Assembly (NCBI RefSeq): GCF_030709675.1
Contig: NZ_JAUZQD010000012.1
Location: forward strand, 248,001 to 312,000
Reading direction: 5' to 3'
DNA length: 64,000 nt
DNA from: Symbioplanes lichenis
GTDB lineage: Bacteria; Actinomycetota; Actinomycetes; Mycobacteriales; Micromonosporaceae
The position numbers and the translations under genes were made by a program. Positions 9,347-18,239 of the stretch are shown here, piece after piece; position 1 is the first letter of the stretch; each line of letters opens with the position of its first letter. The notes under the pieces are model-generated. The model searched no databases. It was given only the letters and a program-made list of their open reading frames with translations, and was not told where the DNA came from.

Positions 9347-9373
9347 CCGGGGGGAGCCGCGCGCTCCCCCCGG
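9347..9373. terminator. Bidirectional hairpin terminator
   Basis: Perfect 11-base arms (CCGGGGGGAGC / GCTCCCCCCGG) around a 5-base loop sit between the convergent stops of the oligopeptidase gene and the ABC permease gene. No U-tract follows, as is common in high-GC actinomycetes. Confidence 0.75.
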
Positions 9374-9374
9374 C

Positions 9375-10787
9375 TCATCCGGCTCGCAGTTCTTCCAGGT
9401 CGGTGCTCGACCGCAGCACGAGCAGCCCGATGCCGGCCGCCAGAAGCATCATGAGCAGGGTCCCGCCGCCGAGCAGGCCGAGCGCGCCCACCGGCACGGT
9501 GGCCGCCTGATCGCTCATGTTGTAGATCTGCCCGGCTCCGACCCCGGTCGCCAGCGCCACCAGCAGCGCCGGGACCAGCGGGCTCAGCACCTGCCAGAGC
9601 ACCGCCTCGGCCAGGGTCGCCGTCGGCACACCCACCGCGGTCAGCGCCGCATAGGACCGCCGCCGCGCCACGATCCCCTCGGTGAGCGCCACCAGCGTGC
9701 CGGCCGTCGAGATCACCACCCCGATGGCGACCGCGATCAGGAACAGGTCGACGCCCCCGAGGTAGAACCCCTCGTCGGCCCCGGCGGAGACGCCGTCCAT
9801 GGTCTCGTAGGCGTCGAACTGTGCGACGAACCCGGCCCGCACTCCCAGCGCGGCCGCGCCGACCACGACCGAGGCGAGCAGGGCGGCCAGCGTACGGCTG
9901 CCGCTCCACGGATCGGCGATGAGCCGCTTGCCCGCCAGCAGCATCGCCGGGCGCGCCCCGAAGCGCCGCAGCAACCGCCCGGTCGTGTACGTGATCCAGC
10001 CGGTGCCGAGCACCACCCCGAGGACGCACACCACGCCCCCGACCGCGAGCATGGCGGCCCAGCCGTTGCCGCCGATGCCGAGCCCCACCCAGCCGGGCAC
10101 CTGGAACAGCACGAAGCCGATCGCGATCAGGGCGCCCGGCCACGGCAGCGGGCCCCGCGACCGGGTCCGGCGAGTCACACCGAGCGGGCTGATCACGACC
10201 CGGCGCAGCAGGAACGCTCCCGCCAGCCCGGCCAGGACCGGCACCACGAGCAGCAGTCCGATGATGGTCAGCGCGGGCGGCAACAAATCCGTCGGGAGCA
10301 GCAGCAGGCCCTCTTTGGTGCGCCGGTCGAGCAGCACCCGCAACAGCAGGTAGACGCCGAGCCCGGCGACCGAGCCGAGCACTGCCGCGGTCACGGTCTC
10401 CGCGCTCGCGATGAGGACGGCCTGCCGCGGCGTCGCTCCGGCCAGGCGGATCGCGGCGAGCCGCCGGTCGCGCGCCGGCGCCCCGAGCCGGATGCACTGG
10501 CCTGCCAGCACCAGCACCAGCAGCGACAACACGACGAAGACGGCGGCCACCCCGGGACGCAGGCCCGCCTCATGGAGGTACGGGCTCGAATAGCGCTCGG
10601 CTCCGGCGGTGCGCGAGTAGCTGCCGTCCGGCCCGATGACGTCCGCGCCGCCCTTGATCGCCAGCACCGTCGCCGCCGCGAGCAGGGCCAGCGCGGCCAG
10701 GGCGGAGCTGGCGGCGGTCAGCGTCGTACGCAGATGGTCGGTCCTGGTGCCCGCCAGCGCGAGCCGGACCAGGGTGCCGGCCCTCAC
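9375..10787 (-). CDS. FtsX/MacB-type ABC transporter permease
   Basis: Membrane protein of about 470 residues with an FtsX-like permease layout. It has an N-terminal membrane helix, an extracytoplasmic segment (residues 45-85), a cluster of three helices, then a second cluster near the C-terminus ending ..GGGTLLMMLLAAGIGLLVLRSSTDLEELRAG. The start is GTG 10787, overlapping the ATPase stop as GTGA. With the adjacent ATPase it should form a mechanotransmission-type exporter; the substrate (peptide, lipid or drug) cannot be read from sequence. It is the last gene of a PadR-ATPase-permease operon. Confidence 0.83.
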   Translation of the reverse strand: MRAGTLVRLALAGTRTDHLRTTLTAASSALAALALLAAATVLAIKGGADVIGPDGSYSRTAGAERYSSPYLHEAGLRPGVAAVFVVLSLLVLVLAGQCIRLGAPARDRRLAAIRLAGATPRQAVLIASAETVTAAVLGSVAGLGVYLLLRVLLDRRTKEGLLLLPTDLLPPALTIIGLLLVVPVLAGLAGAFLLRRVVISPLGVTRRTRSRGPLPWPGALIAIGFVLFQVPGWVGLGIGGNGWAAMLAVGGVVCVLGVVLGTGWITYTTGRLLRRFGARPAMLLAGKRLIADPWSGSRTLAALLASVVVGAAALGVRAGFVAQFDAYETMDGVSAGADEGFYLGGVDLFLIAVAIGVVISTAGTLVALTEGIVARRRSYAALTAVGVPTATLAEAVLWQVLSPLVPALLVALATGVGAGQIYNMSDQAATVPVGALGLLGGGTLLMMLLAAGIGLLVLRSSTDLEELRAG

Positions 10788-11473
10788 GCGGACATCCGCA
10801 GGCCGAGCCCGCTCGCGTCCACCACGCCGTCGCGCAGGGCAACTTCCCGATCCGCGTACGCGGCGATCTGGCTGTCGTGCGTGACCAGGACGACCGCCAT
10901 CCCCCGCTCCCGCGCCACTCCCACGATCGCGGTCAGCACCCGTTCCCCGGCGAGCGCGTCGAGCGCCCCGGTCGGCTCGTCGGCGAAGAGCACCTGCGGC
11001 TCGGTGACCATGGCCCGCGCGACGGCGACCCGCTGCTGCTGGCCGCCCGAGAGCGTGCCGGGCAGCTTGTCGGCGAGCTCGGCGACTCCGAAACGCTCCA
11101 GCCAGCTCGCCGCCGTGGCCCGGGCCTGCTTGCGCGGGGCGCCCCCGAGCAGCAGCGGCAGGGCGACGTTCTCGCCGGCGGTCAGCTCCGGCACGAGCTG
11201 CCCGAACTGGAAGAGCATCCCGAAGTCCGTACGCCGCAGCCGCGACCGTGCCGCCTCGGACCACAACGCGATGTCCTGGTCCCGGTAGCGCACCTCCCCC
11301 GCGTCGACCTTCAGGATCCCGGCGAGACAGTGCAACAACGTCGACTTGCCGCACCCGCTCGGCCCGGTGACGGCGACGACCTCGCCCGCCCCGATCTCGA
11401 TGTCGACGCCGCGCAGGGCGGGGGTGGGCCCGTACGCGTGGTGCAGCGCGGTGCCACTGATCAGGGCGGTCAT
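10784..11473 (-). CDS. ABC transporter ATP-binding protein (MacB/LolD type)
   Basis: About 229 residues with Walker A GPSGCGKST, Q-loop GMLFQFGQLVPELTA, signature LSGGQQQRVAVARAM, Walker B VLFADEPTGALD and the H-loop VLVTHD. ADEPTGALD is characteristic of the MacB/LolD/FtsE subgroup that pairs with FtsX-like permeases. ATG 11473 overlaps the PadR stop, and its own stop overlaps the permease start, so the three genes are translationally coupled. Confidence 0.9.
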   Translation of the reverse strand: MTALISGTALHHAYGPTPALRGVDIEIGAGEVVAVTGPSGCGKSTLLHCLAGILKVDAGEVRYRDQDIALWSEAARSRLRRTDFGMLFQFGQLVPELTAGENVALPLLLGGAPRKQARATAASWLERFGVAELADKLPGTLSGGQQQRVAVARAMVTEPQVLFADEPTGALDALAGERVLTAIVGVARERGMAVVLVTHDSQIAAYADREVALRDGVVDASGLGLRMSA

Positions 11474-12006
11474 GGGTTCACCTCTCGGTTGAGCTCGGAG
11501 ACGCGCTGCAGGGTGGTCTGCATCCACCGCAGATCCGCGTCGAGATGAGTGATGGCGTAGTCCGCGGCGATGACGTCCCCCACGGTCGCCTGCGCGTCGG
11601 TCTTGATCGCGGTCAACTCCCGCAGCCGCGTGCTGTGCGCGGCCCGCTGCGCGACGAGATAACCGGAGGCGGCCTCCACGCCCGCCGCGAGCAGCCCGAC
11701 CACGACCTTGGCGAAAAGCGTGCTGGTCACGTACGGAGCCGGAGGCTCAACCGCGGCGAGCCACTCGTCGAGCCGCTCGCGGCCGGTGTCGGTGAGCGCG
11801 TAGGACGTACGGTCGGGGCCGCCCTCCCGCTCCTGCCCGCTCTGCTCGACCAGCCCGTCCCGCTCGAGCCGGCCGAGCGTGGCATAGACCTGCCCGAAGG
11901 CGAGCGGCTTGGCCTGCGGCAGCCGGTCGTCATGCGCCCGCTTGAGGTCGTAACCGTGCCGCGGGCCGTGCGCGAGCAGCCCGAGCAGCACATGGGAGGT
12001 GGACAT
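11470..12006 (-). CDS. PadR family transcriptional regulator
   Basis: About 178 residues. The N-terminal winged helix begins MSTSHVLLGLLAHGPRHGYD and contains GQVYATLGRLERDGLV, the standard PadR recognition region. The C-terminal part is the helical Vir_act_alpha_C-type dimerisation domain. It is the first gene of an operon with an ABC exporter, an arrangement shared with drug-responsive PadR regulators. A perfect palindrome lies 9 bases upstream of its ATG, so it should repress itself and the exporter genes until an inducer binds. Confidence 0.9.
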   Translation of the reverse strand: MSTSHVLLGLLAHGPRHGYDLKRAHDDRLPQAKPLAFGQVYATLGRLERDGLVEQSGQEREGGPDRTSYALTDTGRERLDEWLAAVEPPAPYVTSTLFAKVVVGLLAAGVEAASGYLVAQRAAHSTRLRELTAIKTDAQATVGDVIAADYAITHLDADLRWMQTTLQRVSELNREVNP

Positions 12007-12014
12007 GGCCGCTA

Positions 12015-12033
12015 CTATTCACTGAGTGAATAG
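12015..12033. promoter_or_regulatory. Perfect palindromic operator before the PadR gene
   Basis: CTATTCACTGAGTGAATAG has two perfect 9-base arms around one central base. AT-rich sequence is rare here, and the site abuts the start of the PadR operon, so it is the expected autoregulatory operator. It could overlap the -10 element (TATTCA or the complementary TTCACT). Confidence 0.75.
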
Positions 12034-12038
12034 CTCCG

Positions 12039-13091
12039 TCAAGCACGCCAGCGGGTCAGCACCTGCTCGATGTCCGCCCGGATCCGCTCCCGCGCCTGGT
12101 CCCGGGGCACACCGGCCATCAACATCTCGTCGTACGCGGTGTCCTCGTGCCGCACCGAGGCGACCACCGCGCGCGTCACCGCGTCCGGATCGAGCGCCCG
12201 CCCGGCCGCACTGCGCCCCACCCGGCCGCTGCCCCGCACGCCGGTGTGCCCGCTGATCGCTTCGGCCCGCTCCGGCGGACACCCGGGAAACAGCCGCCTG
12301 ATCATCCCGGCCAGCTCCGCCTGGAACGTCTCGTCCGCGACCTCCCGCCGCTCCCGGTCCCGCTCCCGGCGCCGCGCCCGGGCATCCTCGTCCGACAGGC
12401 ACTCCCGCTCGGCCTGCTCGATCGCGGCCCGCTCGACCAGCAACCCCTGCCGCTCGTTCCGCCGGCGCGACCGGTTGAACCGCACCACCACCGCCGAGAG
12501 CCGGCTGGCCTTCTTCGCCCGCCGCGTCAACGCCGCGTCCCCCGCCGGCAGAAACACCAGATGATCAAAATCGGTGCAGGTCAGGCAGAACGACTCCCCC
12601 GCCTCCAACATCAACATGTCCGCATCCGTACGCCCACAGCCGGCGCACGTGAATCCCCGCGCCGGCAGCACCACGACGAGATCCGGCGCCTTGCTCTGCC
12701 GCGCGGTCAGCCGATCCCGCTGCTGCTCCGTCAGCTCCGCGGCCATCCAATGCGTGCGAAAAAGCAGTTCCCGCGCCGGATCGCCGGCCCGGGTGAAGCG
12801 CAACGGACGACGGTCCCGCGTGGCGGCCACGTACTCGACCTCGGCCGGCCGCAGCCCCTTGTCGCCGGCCCACCGGCGAAAAATCTCGAGCGCATCGGCG
12901 ATCCGATCCGCCGACACCGCCGCAACCGCCTCGACATCGGCAGCCCGCCCCTGCCGCCAGTCTGTGACATAGCCGGACGGCACCCAGCCCATGCCGGTCA
13001 GCACATCGAGCGGGCTCACAGACTTCTGCCGCTCCAGCGCCTCCTCGGCGGCGGTCGTCACGCGGCGCTCCAGCTTCGTCACAGGCTCCAT
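12039..13091 (-). CDS. DUF2293 domain-containing protein
   Basis: About 350 residues, soluble. The C-terminal third matches the DUF2293 pattern (FQAELAGMIRRLFPGCPPERAEAISGHT). The middle carries a probable zinc site, CAGCGRTD with SFCLTCTDFDHL about 25 residues later (CxxC...CxxC). A long basic, Arg/Glu-rich segment (RRRERDRERREVADE) connects them. The family is found in actinomycetes and has no established function; the zinc pair and basic linker suggest nucleic-acid contact, which is inference. It is transcribed convergently with nothing close and stands alone. Confidence 0.8.
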   Translation of the reverse strand: MEPVTKLERRVTTAAEEALERQKSVSPLDVLTGMGWVPSGYVTDWRQGRAADVEAVAAVSADRIADALEIFRRWAGDKGLRPAEVEYVAATRDRRPLRFTRAGDPARELLFRTHWMAAELTEQQRDRLTARQSKAPDLVVVLPARGFTCAGCGRTDADMLMLEAGESFCLTCTDFDHLVFLPAGDAALTRRAKKASRLSAVVVRFNRSRRRNERQGLLVERAAIEQAERECLSDEDARARRRERDRERREVADETFQAELAGMIRRLFPGCPPERAEAISGHTGVRGSGRVGRSAAGRALDPDAVTRAVVASVRHEDTAYDEMLMAGVPRDQARERIRADIEQVLTRWRA

Positions 13092-13163
13092 GCAGGCAAG
13101 CTACTCGCCCGGAGCACCCCACACCGGGACAGCACACCACTGCGAAATGCAGCGTAACCGCTC

Positions 13164-13169
13164 TAGAAT
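13164..13169 (+). promoter_or_regulatory. -10 box for leaderless abiEi transcript
   Basis: TAGAAT lies six bases before the GTG of the antitoxin gene, which places the transcription start on or next to the start codon. AAGGAG touches the GTG and is too close to serve as a ribosome site, which supports leaderless initiation. No good -35 is visible. Confidence 0.55.
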
Positions 13170-13175
13170 GAAGGA

Positions 13176-13871
13176 GTGATCGAACGATGGACCGACGTCC
13201 TCGCCATAGCCGAAGAGCAGTGGGGCCTGGTCACCAGGCACCAAGTGGACGCCACAGGAGTGGCCGGGACGACACTGACCCGGCACGTCCAGCGCGGGTC
13301 GATCGAGCGAGTGGCGCACGGCGTCTACCGGATCCGCGGTGGTGGCGAGCCCGATCACCTTGAGCTCCGTGCTGCCTGGCTCCAGCTTGAGCCGCGGATT
13401 CCGGCGTGGGATCGCATCCCTGCCGACGGAGTCGTCTCACATCGCTCGGCCGCCACCCTTTACGGGATCGGGCATCTGCCCGCCGACAAGCACGAGTTCC
13501 TGCTCCCCAGCAGGAGGCAGACCAGGCGGAACGACGTCAGGCTGCATCGAGGCAACCTGGAAAACGACTGGACCACGCTGCGCGGCCTCCCCGTAACGCG
13601 CCCCCGAAGGACCTCCGCGGACCTCCTCGCCGACCACGAAGATCCTGGGGCAGTCGCCCAGCTGATCGCCGACGCCCTTCGAGCCGGCTACGACGAGCCC
13701 GCGGCGATCGCTGCGGCGATCGCACCGCACGCCGCGGCTCACGGCCTCCGACGGGGCGACGGAGCTGGGCTGCTGCACTGGCTCCTCGACCTGTCGGGGG
13801 ATCCCGATCGTCAAAGGTGGCTGGCCGAGCCCGGCCTGGACAAGACTCCGAACCGTGAGGCTGTGGAATGA
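13176..13871 (+). CDS. Type IV antitoxin / transcriptional regulator AbiEi
   Basis: About 231 residues. Residues 5-55 look like the AbiEi_4 winged-helix domain (GLVTRHQVDATGVAGTTLTRHVQRG; VAHGVYRI), and the rest resembles the AbiEi C-terminal domain (LRGLPVTRPRRTSADLLAD). AbiEi neutralises the AbiEii toxin and represses the shared promoter. It overlaps the toxin gene as ATGA. The start is GTG 13176, because no other in-frame start precedes the helix-turn-helix and a -10 box sits directly before it. Confidence 0.87.
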   Translation: MIERWTDVLAIAEEQWGLVTRHQVDATGVAGTTLTRHVQRGSIERVAHGVYRIRGGGEPDHLELRAAWLQLEPRIPAWDRIPADGVVSHRSAATLYGIGHLPADKHEFLLPSRRQTRRNDVRLHRGNLENDWTTLRGLPVTRPRRTSADLLADHEDPGAVAQLIADALRAGYDEPAAIAAAIAPHAAAHGLRRGDGAGLLHWLLDLSGDPDRQRWLAEPGLDKTPNREAVE

Positions 13872-14776
13872 CGTCGCCGCAATCGCCTTATCGAACTCCT
13901 GACGCCGCACGCCGGGCAGTCACCGACAAGCTCCGGGCAGAAGCCTCTGCCGGGTCGTGGCCGCTGGCCGACCTGCAACGCCAGTACGCCTACGATCAAT
14001 TGGTCGAACGGCTGTACCGAACCGATGACCGATGGGTGATCAAAGGCGCTACGGCGCTGCTCGCCCGCCGCGTCTCGGTACGCCACACGGTCGACATCGA
14101 CGTGTATCGGACCGGCGCGATCAACGACGTGGAACAGCAGTTGCGGGAAGCCGCAGGCCTCGACATCGGCGACTGGATGCGCTTCGAGGTCGGTCCATCG
14201 ACGAAGTTGAGCGCAGCCGGCGCACAGGCCGCCCAGACGAAGATCCGGTCGCTCATCGGGACCAGATTATGGGCGGCGTTCCAGGTCGACATCGTGGCGG
14301 ACGGCATAGAGCTGAGCGCTGAGCCAGACGTGGTGCCATCGTTGACTTCGATCTCCACCGTCGGCCGAAAGAGGAAGCCGTGGCGGGTTTACCCCCTGGT
14401 CGATCACGTCGCCGACAAGGTCTGCGCCATGGTCGAACGGCACGGCGGCCGCCCGTCGACCAGGTACAAAGATCTCATCGACCTCGTCGCGATCACCGGG
14501 CGCGTCGCCATTGCCGCCGACGCGCAGGCGCAGGCCTTGCGCAAAGAAAGCCGTCGACGCGAGTTGGCCTTACCACCGGAATTCGACGTTCCCGACCGAG
14601 GGTTGTGGACGGGTGGCTATCGGGCGGAAGCCCGCCGGACGGTCGGCTTCTCCGCCCTCGATCTCGACGACGCGCTTGCTGCGGTGAAGCCGTTCCTGGA
14701 TCCGCTTCTGTCGGGAGTCGCAACAGGCACGTGGAACCCCACCCAGCACATGTGGCTGCCCCACACTGAGCAATAG
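13868..14776 (+). CDS. AbiEii/AbiGii nucleotidyltransferase toxin
   Basis: About 302 residues. WVIKGATALLAR followed by HTVDIDVYR is the DUF1814/AbiEii nucleotidyltransferase signature, in which the Asp pair coordinates metal. A later RYKDLIDLVAI segment matches the conserved helix of the family. These toxins transfer nucleotides to targets such as tRNA acceptor ends in the MenT branch; the target here is not known. The gene overlaps the antitoxin gene by 4 bases. Type IV AbiE pairs act in abortive phage defence or plasmid-like maintenance. No phage genes flank it, so this is a lone chromosomal pair. Confidence 0.88.
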   Translation: MTSPQSPYRTPDAARRAVTDKLRAEASAGSWPLADLQRQYAYDQLVERLYRTDDRWVIKGATALLARRVSVRHTVDIDVYRTGAINDVEQQLREAAGLDIGDWMRFEVGPSTKLSAAGAQAAQTKIRSLIGTRLWAAFQVDIVADGIELSAEPDVVPSLTSISTVGRKRKPWRVYPLVDHVADKVCAMVERHGGRPSTRYKDLIDLVAITGRVAIAADAQAQALRKESRRRELALPPEFDVPDRGLWTGGYRAEARRTVGFSALDLDDALAAVKPFLDPLLSGVATGTWNPTQHMWLPHTEQ

Positions 14777-14793
14777 TTGCCGACCGGGCGGAG

Positions 14794-15321
14794 TCAGGCG
14801 ACGCGGCCGAGGCGGGCGACCAGGCGGTCGAGCGCCCCCGCCTCCGCCTGCGAAGCCACCGCCGGCGCGAAAGCCGGCCGCCCCGCCAGCGCCTCCGCCG
14901 TGAATCCGAGCTCCTGCTCCACCACCTCGTCCGGGAAGTGCACCGGCTGCCCGGTCGCTCGCGCCAGGTCCCATCCGTGCACGATCAGCTCGGTCAGCCT
15001 CAGGTGCAGCGCCATCAGGCCGGAGACGCGGCCGAAGGGGACTTCGAGGGTGCGGTCGGCGGCGCTCGGGGGACGGAAGGCTTCGACCAGGGCGGCGGCG
15101 GTTTCGTCGAAGCCGGCCAGGAGGTCGCGGTGGGTGGGCGGGCGGCTGAGGAGGGCGGAGGTGTCCATGACGTTGCCCAGGGAGAGGTGCTGGACGAGGG
15201 CGCGGACGTTCCACTCAGGACATGGCGTCGGATCGGCCCACTGGTCGGCCTTGATCCCGGCGACCAGCACCCCGACGGAGGCGGAGATCTCGGTCAATTG
15301 ATCGACGGTCGCGGCACCCAC
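14794..15321 (-). CDS. TIGR03086 family / mycothiol maleylpyruvate-isomerase-like metal-binding protein
   Basis: About 175 residues with the DinB-like four-helix pattern of the TIGR03086 family. Evidence is ADPTPCPEWNVRALVQHLSLG near residue 40, LHLRLTELIVHGWDLARATG near residue 120, and a C-terminal LVARLGR ending. His residues in HL and HGWD are the expected metal ligands. Such proteins are abundant in mycothiol producers; the individual reaction is rarely known. GTG 15321 start. Monocistronic and convergent with abiEii. Confidence 0.82.
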   Translation of the reverse strand: MGAATVDQLTEISASVGVLVAGIKADQWADPTPCPEWNVRALVQHLSLGNVMDTSALLSRPPTHRDLLAGFDETAAALVEAFRPPSAADRTLEVPFGRVSGLMALHLRLTELIVHGWDLARATGQPVHFPDEVVEQELGFTAEALAGRPAFAPAVASQAEAGALDRLVARLGRVA

Positions 15322-15354
15322 GCTGACACTTTATTGCCCGGCGCAAACCGTGGG

Positions 15355-16896
15355 TCAGAGCGATCGGCGAACGGCCACCACGGCGATGTCGTCTGCCTGT
15401 TCCGCCGACCCGGCGAGGGTGACGAGGAGGCGCTGGCAGAAGGCGTCGAGGCGGGGTTCCACCTCGGTCGCGCAGGCGGCGAGGGCGGCCAGGCCGACGT
15501 CGATGTCCGCGTCCCGCCGCTCGATCAGGCCGTCGGTGTAGAGGACCAGGGTGCCGCCGGGCGGGAGGGTGAATTCGAGGTCGGCCGGGCGTACGGCGTT
15601 GATGCCGAGCAGCGGCCCGCGCGGGGTCAGGAAGTGGGCGCCCTCGCCGTCGACGTGCAGCAGCGGGGGCAGGTGACCGGCGCTCGCCAGGCGCACCCGG
15701 CCCGTGTCCGGCTCGAGGGTCAGCAGGCACAGGGTGGCCGACTCGGCGGCCAGGACGGTGCGCATGAAGCGGTTGACCAGCTCCAGCACCGCTCCGGGCG
15801 GGTGACCTTCGACCGCGTACGCCCGGACCGCGTGCCGCACCTCGGCCATGACCGTGGCGGCGTGCAGCGAGTGGCCGGCCACGTCGCCGATGGCCACGAG
15901 GAGGCGGCCGTCGAGCATGGTGAGCTCGTAGAAGTCGCCGCCCACCTCGGTCTGCGCGCCGGCCGGCTCGTAGCGGACGGCGAGCTCGAGCCCGGGTACG
16001 TCGGGGAGGCGGGACTGCAGGAGGCTCCGCTGCAGCGTGACGGCGATGCGGTGCTCCTCGTCGTAGGAGCGCTGGGCCTCGACCGCGGCGGCGACCGCCT
16101 GGGAGAGCTGGCGCAGCACCGGGAAGCCCGGGCTCTGGGTGCTGGCGGGGACGGCGACATAGACCGGCGTACGGTCGCTGCGCAGCCGGGCCGACGCGAC
16201 GGCGACCTCTTCGCCCTCGGGCCAGTCGAGCACCGACCAGGTCTCGGGCGGCTCCCGGCGTACGGTCGACCCGACGATCGGCTCGTGATCGGTGACCGTC
16301 CAGGGCCGCACCGCGGCGGCCCCACCGGTCGCGACGGCGGCCAGGCTCTCGCCGTCGGCCGTCTCCGCGACCACGACGCTCGGCCCGCCGAAGATCTCGT
16401 ACGACCCGACGGCCGCCGCCTGCAGCAGGCCCCCGAGCGTGGAGGCCGAGTTGATCGCGAGCGTGGTCTCGGCCAGCTTGACCATCCGCGCCGCCAGCGT
16501 CTCGGCGCGCTGCCGGGCCCGGTAGTAGCGCAGGACGGCCTGGACCGTGGCGATCAGCTCGTCGGGCTCGATCGGCTCGACCAGATAGGCGTCGGCGCCC
16601 CGGTTGAGACCCTGCGTACGGTCGACCACGTCCACGGCGTGCGCGGACACGTGGATGACCGGCAAGGCGCCGAAGTCGGGATCGGTCTTGATCCGCTCGC
16701 AGACCTCGAAGCCGCTCATGTCGGGCAGCTTGACGTCGAGCACGACCAGGTCGATCTCCGCGTCCGGCAGCATGGCCAGGGCCGCGCCGCCGGTCTCGGC
16801 CTCGACCACCGTGAAGCCCGCCCGCGACAGCCAGCTCACCAGCAGATATCGCTTGGTGGCGCTGTCGTCGACGACGAGGACGGTGGCAGGTGTCAC
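15355..16896 (-). CDS. Response regulator-SpoIIE phosphatase (REC-GAF-PP2C)
   Basis: About 513 residues and last gene of the stressosome operon. Residues 4-120 are a receiver domain (VVDDS; phospho-acceptor Asp in VVLDVKLPD; VSAHA). Residues 155-290 are GAF-like. Residues 315-513 are a PP2C/SpoIIE phosphatase (GGDFYEL, GDVAGHS, LYTDGLIERR, DDIAVVAV). Phosphorylation of the receiver by the neighbouring kinase probably gates phosphatase activity on a STAS anti-sigma antagonist, as in RsbP/RsbU-type switches. The start GTG 16896 overlaps the histidine kinase stop by 4 bases. Confidence 0.88.
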   Translation of the reverse strand: MTPATVLVVDDSATKRYLLVSWLSRAGFTVVEAETGGAALAMLPDAEIDLVVLDVKLPDMSGFEVCERIKTDPDFGALPVIHVSAHAVDVVDRTQGLNRGADAYLVEPIEPDELIATVQAVLRYYRARQRAETLAARMVKLAETTLAINSASTLGGLLQAAAVGSYEIFGGPSVVVAETADGESLAAVATGGAAAVRPWTVTDHEPIVGSTVRREPPETWSVLDWPEGEEVAVASARLRSDRTPVYVAVPASTQSPGFPVLRQLSQAVAAAVEAQRSYDEEHRIAVTLQRSLLQSRLPDVPGLELAVRYEPAGAQTEVGGDFYELTMLDGRLLVAIGDVAGHSLHAATVMAEVRHAVRAYAVEGHPPGAVLELVNRFMRTVLAAESATLCLLTLEPDTGRVRLASAGHLPPLLHVDGEGAHFLTPRGPLLGINAVRPADLEFTLPPGGTLVLYTDGLIERRDADIDVGLAALAACATEVEPRLDAFCQRLLVTLAGSAEQADDIAVVAVRRSL

Positions 16897-18239
16897 GGCG
16901 CCACCGGGAGACAGACGGTGAACGTGCTGCCCTTGCCCGGCTCGGAGGACACGCGCAGGGCACCGCCGAGGATGCCGACGAGCCGCCGGGCGTACGGGAG
17001 GCCCAGCCCGGTCCCCTTGCCGCTGAGCGCCTGGCTCCCTGGCACCTGGTAGAACTCCTCGAAGATGCGCTCGGTGAGCTCGGGTGGGATGCCGGTGCCG
17101 GTGTCGGAGACGGTGAACTCGATGTCGTCGCCGGTGCGGACGGCGCTGAGCCGGACCTCGCCCTCCGCGGTGAACTTGATGGCGTTGGTGAGCAGGTTGC
17201 GCAGCACCTGGGCGAGGAGCACCTCGTCGGAGCGCAGCCGGGGCTCGCCCGGCTCCTCGACCACGAAGTCGACGTCGGGCCGGGTCGCCAGCGGGCGCAG
17301 CGTGCCGCGGAGCTGGCCGAACACCGCCTTCAGGTCGACGTCGGTCCAGGCCGGCTCGATCCGGCCGGCCTCCGCCTTGGCCAGGTCGAGAAGCTCGTTG
17401 ACCAGGGTCAGCAGGTCGGTGGCGGAGCCCCGGATCAGCTCGACCTGGCGGCTCTGCTCGGTCGTGAGCGGCTCCGAGGACCCGTCGGTGAGCAGCCGGC
17501 CGAGGCCGATGATCGCGGTGACCGGCGCGCGCAGCTCATGGCTGACGTTGGCCAGGAACCGGCTCTTCGCCTCGCTGGCCGCACGCAGCTGCACCGATTT
17601 CTCGTCCAGCTCGGCATAGAGGGCGACGACGCCGCGGTTGGTCTCCTCCAGCTCGTCGGACAGCTGGTGGTAGAGCGCCATCACGCCGCGGTTGGTCTCC
17701 TCGAGCTCGGCGTTGAGCCGGGCGAGGTCGTCGCGCTGGGCCCGGACCTCGTCCAGTGCGGCGATGAGCTGCTGGTTCTGGACCGACAGCTCGTCGAGCG
17801 GCGTGCCCGGCACGTGGTCGGCCAGGTGAGCGCGAATCTCGTCCATGCGGCTCCGGGTCAGCTCCGGCGCGCCGAGGGGCAGCCGGCGTGCCATGCGTAC
17901 CAGTGTGCCTGGGCCATTGCCGGTCACCTCCAGTGTGTCGACCAGCCGACGCACCTGGGTGAGCTGCGCGGCGAGTCGCCCGGCGTCCTCGGGGAGGGCC
18001 GGGTAGGACATCTCCACCTGAAGCGTAGGTACCCGCCCGCGCGGCGTTGTGAACACCACTTCGGCATCCCGGCCCTCGGCCACCACCAGCCGGCCGACCT
18101 CACTGAGCGCCGTGGCGATGCGCGTCTGGTCCTGCGCCTCCAGCCCGACCTCGCGCGCGACCTCCCGGCCGAGCTGCCGGACGGTGAACACGTCCTGCTC
18201 GCCCCGGATCCGGGTACGCACCAGCGGCTCGTCGGTCAT
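16893..18239 (-). CDS. Hybrid stressosome-operon histidine kinase
   Basis: About 448 residues, no membrane segment. The N-terminal 100 residues resemble a degenerate RsbT-like ATPase. A coiled coil follows, with a duplicated block (DELEETNRGV..ALY twice, residues 190-230). HisKA has its phospho-acceptor in FLANVSHELRAP, and HATPase_c carries NLLTNAIKFT, DTGTGIPPE and GKGTGLGL. It probably receives stress input from the stressosome proteins upstream and phosphorylates the receiver-phosphatase encoded next. ATG 18239 overlaps the upstream stop (ATGA). Confidence 0.87.
   Translation of the reverse strand: MTDEPLVRTRIRGEQDVFTVRQLGREVAREVGLEAQDQTRIATALSEVGRLVVAEGRDAEVVFTTPRGRVPTLQVEMSYPALPEDAGRLAAQLTQVRRLVDTLEVTGNGPGTLVRMARRLPLGAPELTRSRMDEIRAHLADHVPGTPLDELSVQNQQLIAALDEVRAQRDDLARLNAELEETNRGVMALYHQLSDELEETNRGVVALYAELDEKSVQLRAASEAKSRFLANVSHELRAPVTAIIGLGRLLTDGSSEPLTTEQSRQVELIRGSATDLLTLVNELLDLAKAEAGRIEPAWTDVDLKAVFGQLRGTLRPLATRPDVDFVVEEPGEPRLRSDEVLLAQVLRNLLTNAIKFTAEGEVRLSAVRTGDDIEFTVSDTGTGIPPELTERIFEEFYQVPGSQALSGKGTGLGLPYARRLVGILGGALRVSSEPGKGSTFTVCLPVAP

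Noticed and set aside
9375..11354. ABC permease extended upstream to 11354
   Set aside because: This would run through the ATPase gene; the GTGA overlap at 10787 and the membrane helix that follows give the real start.
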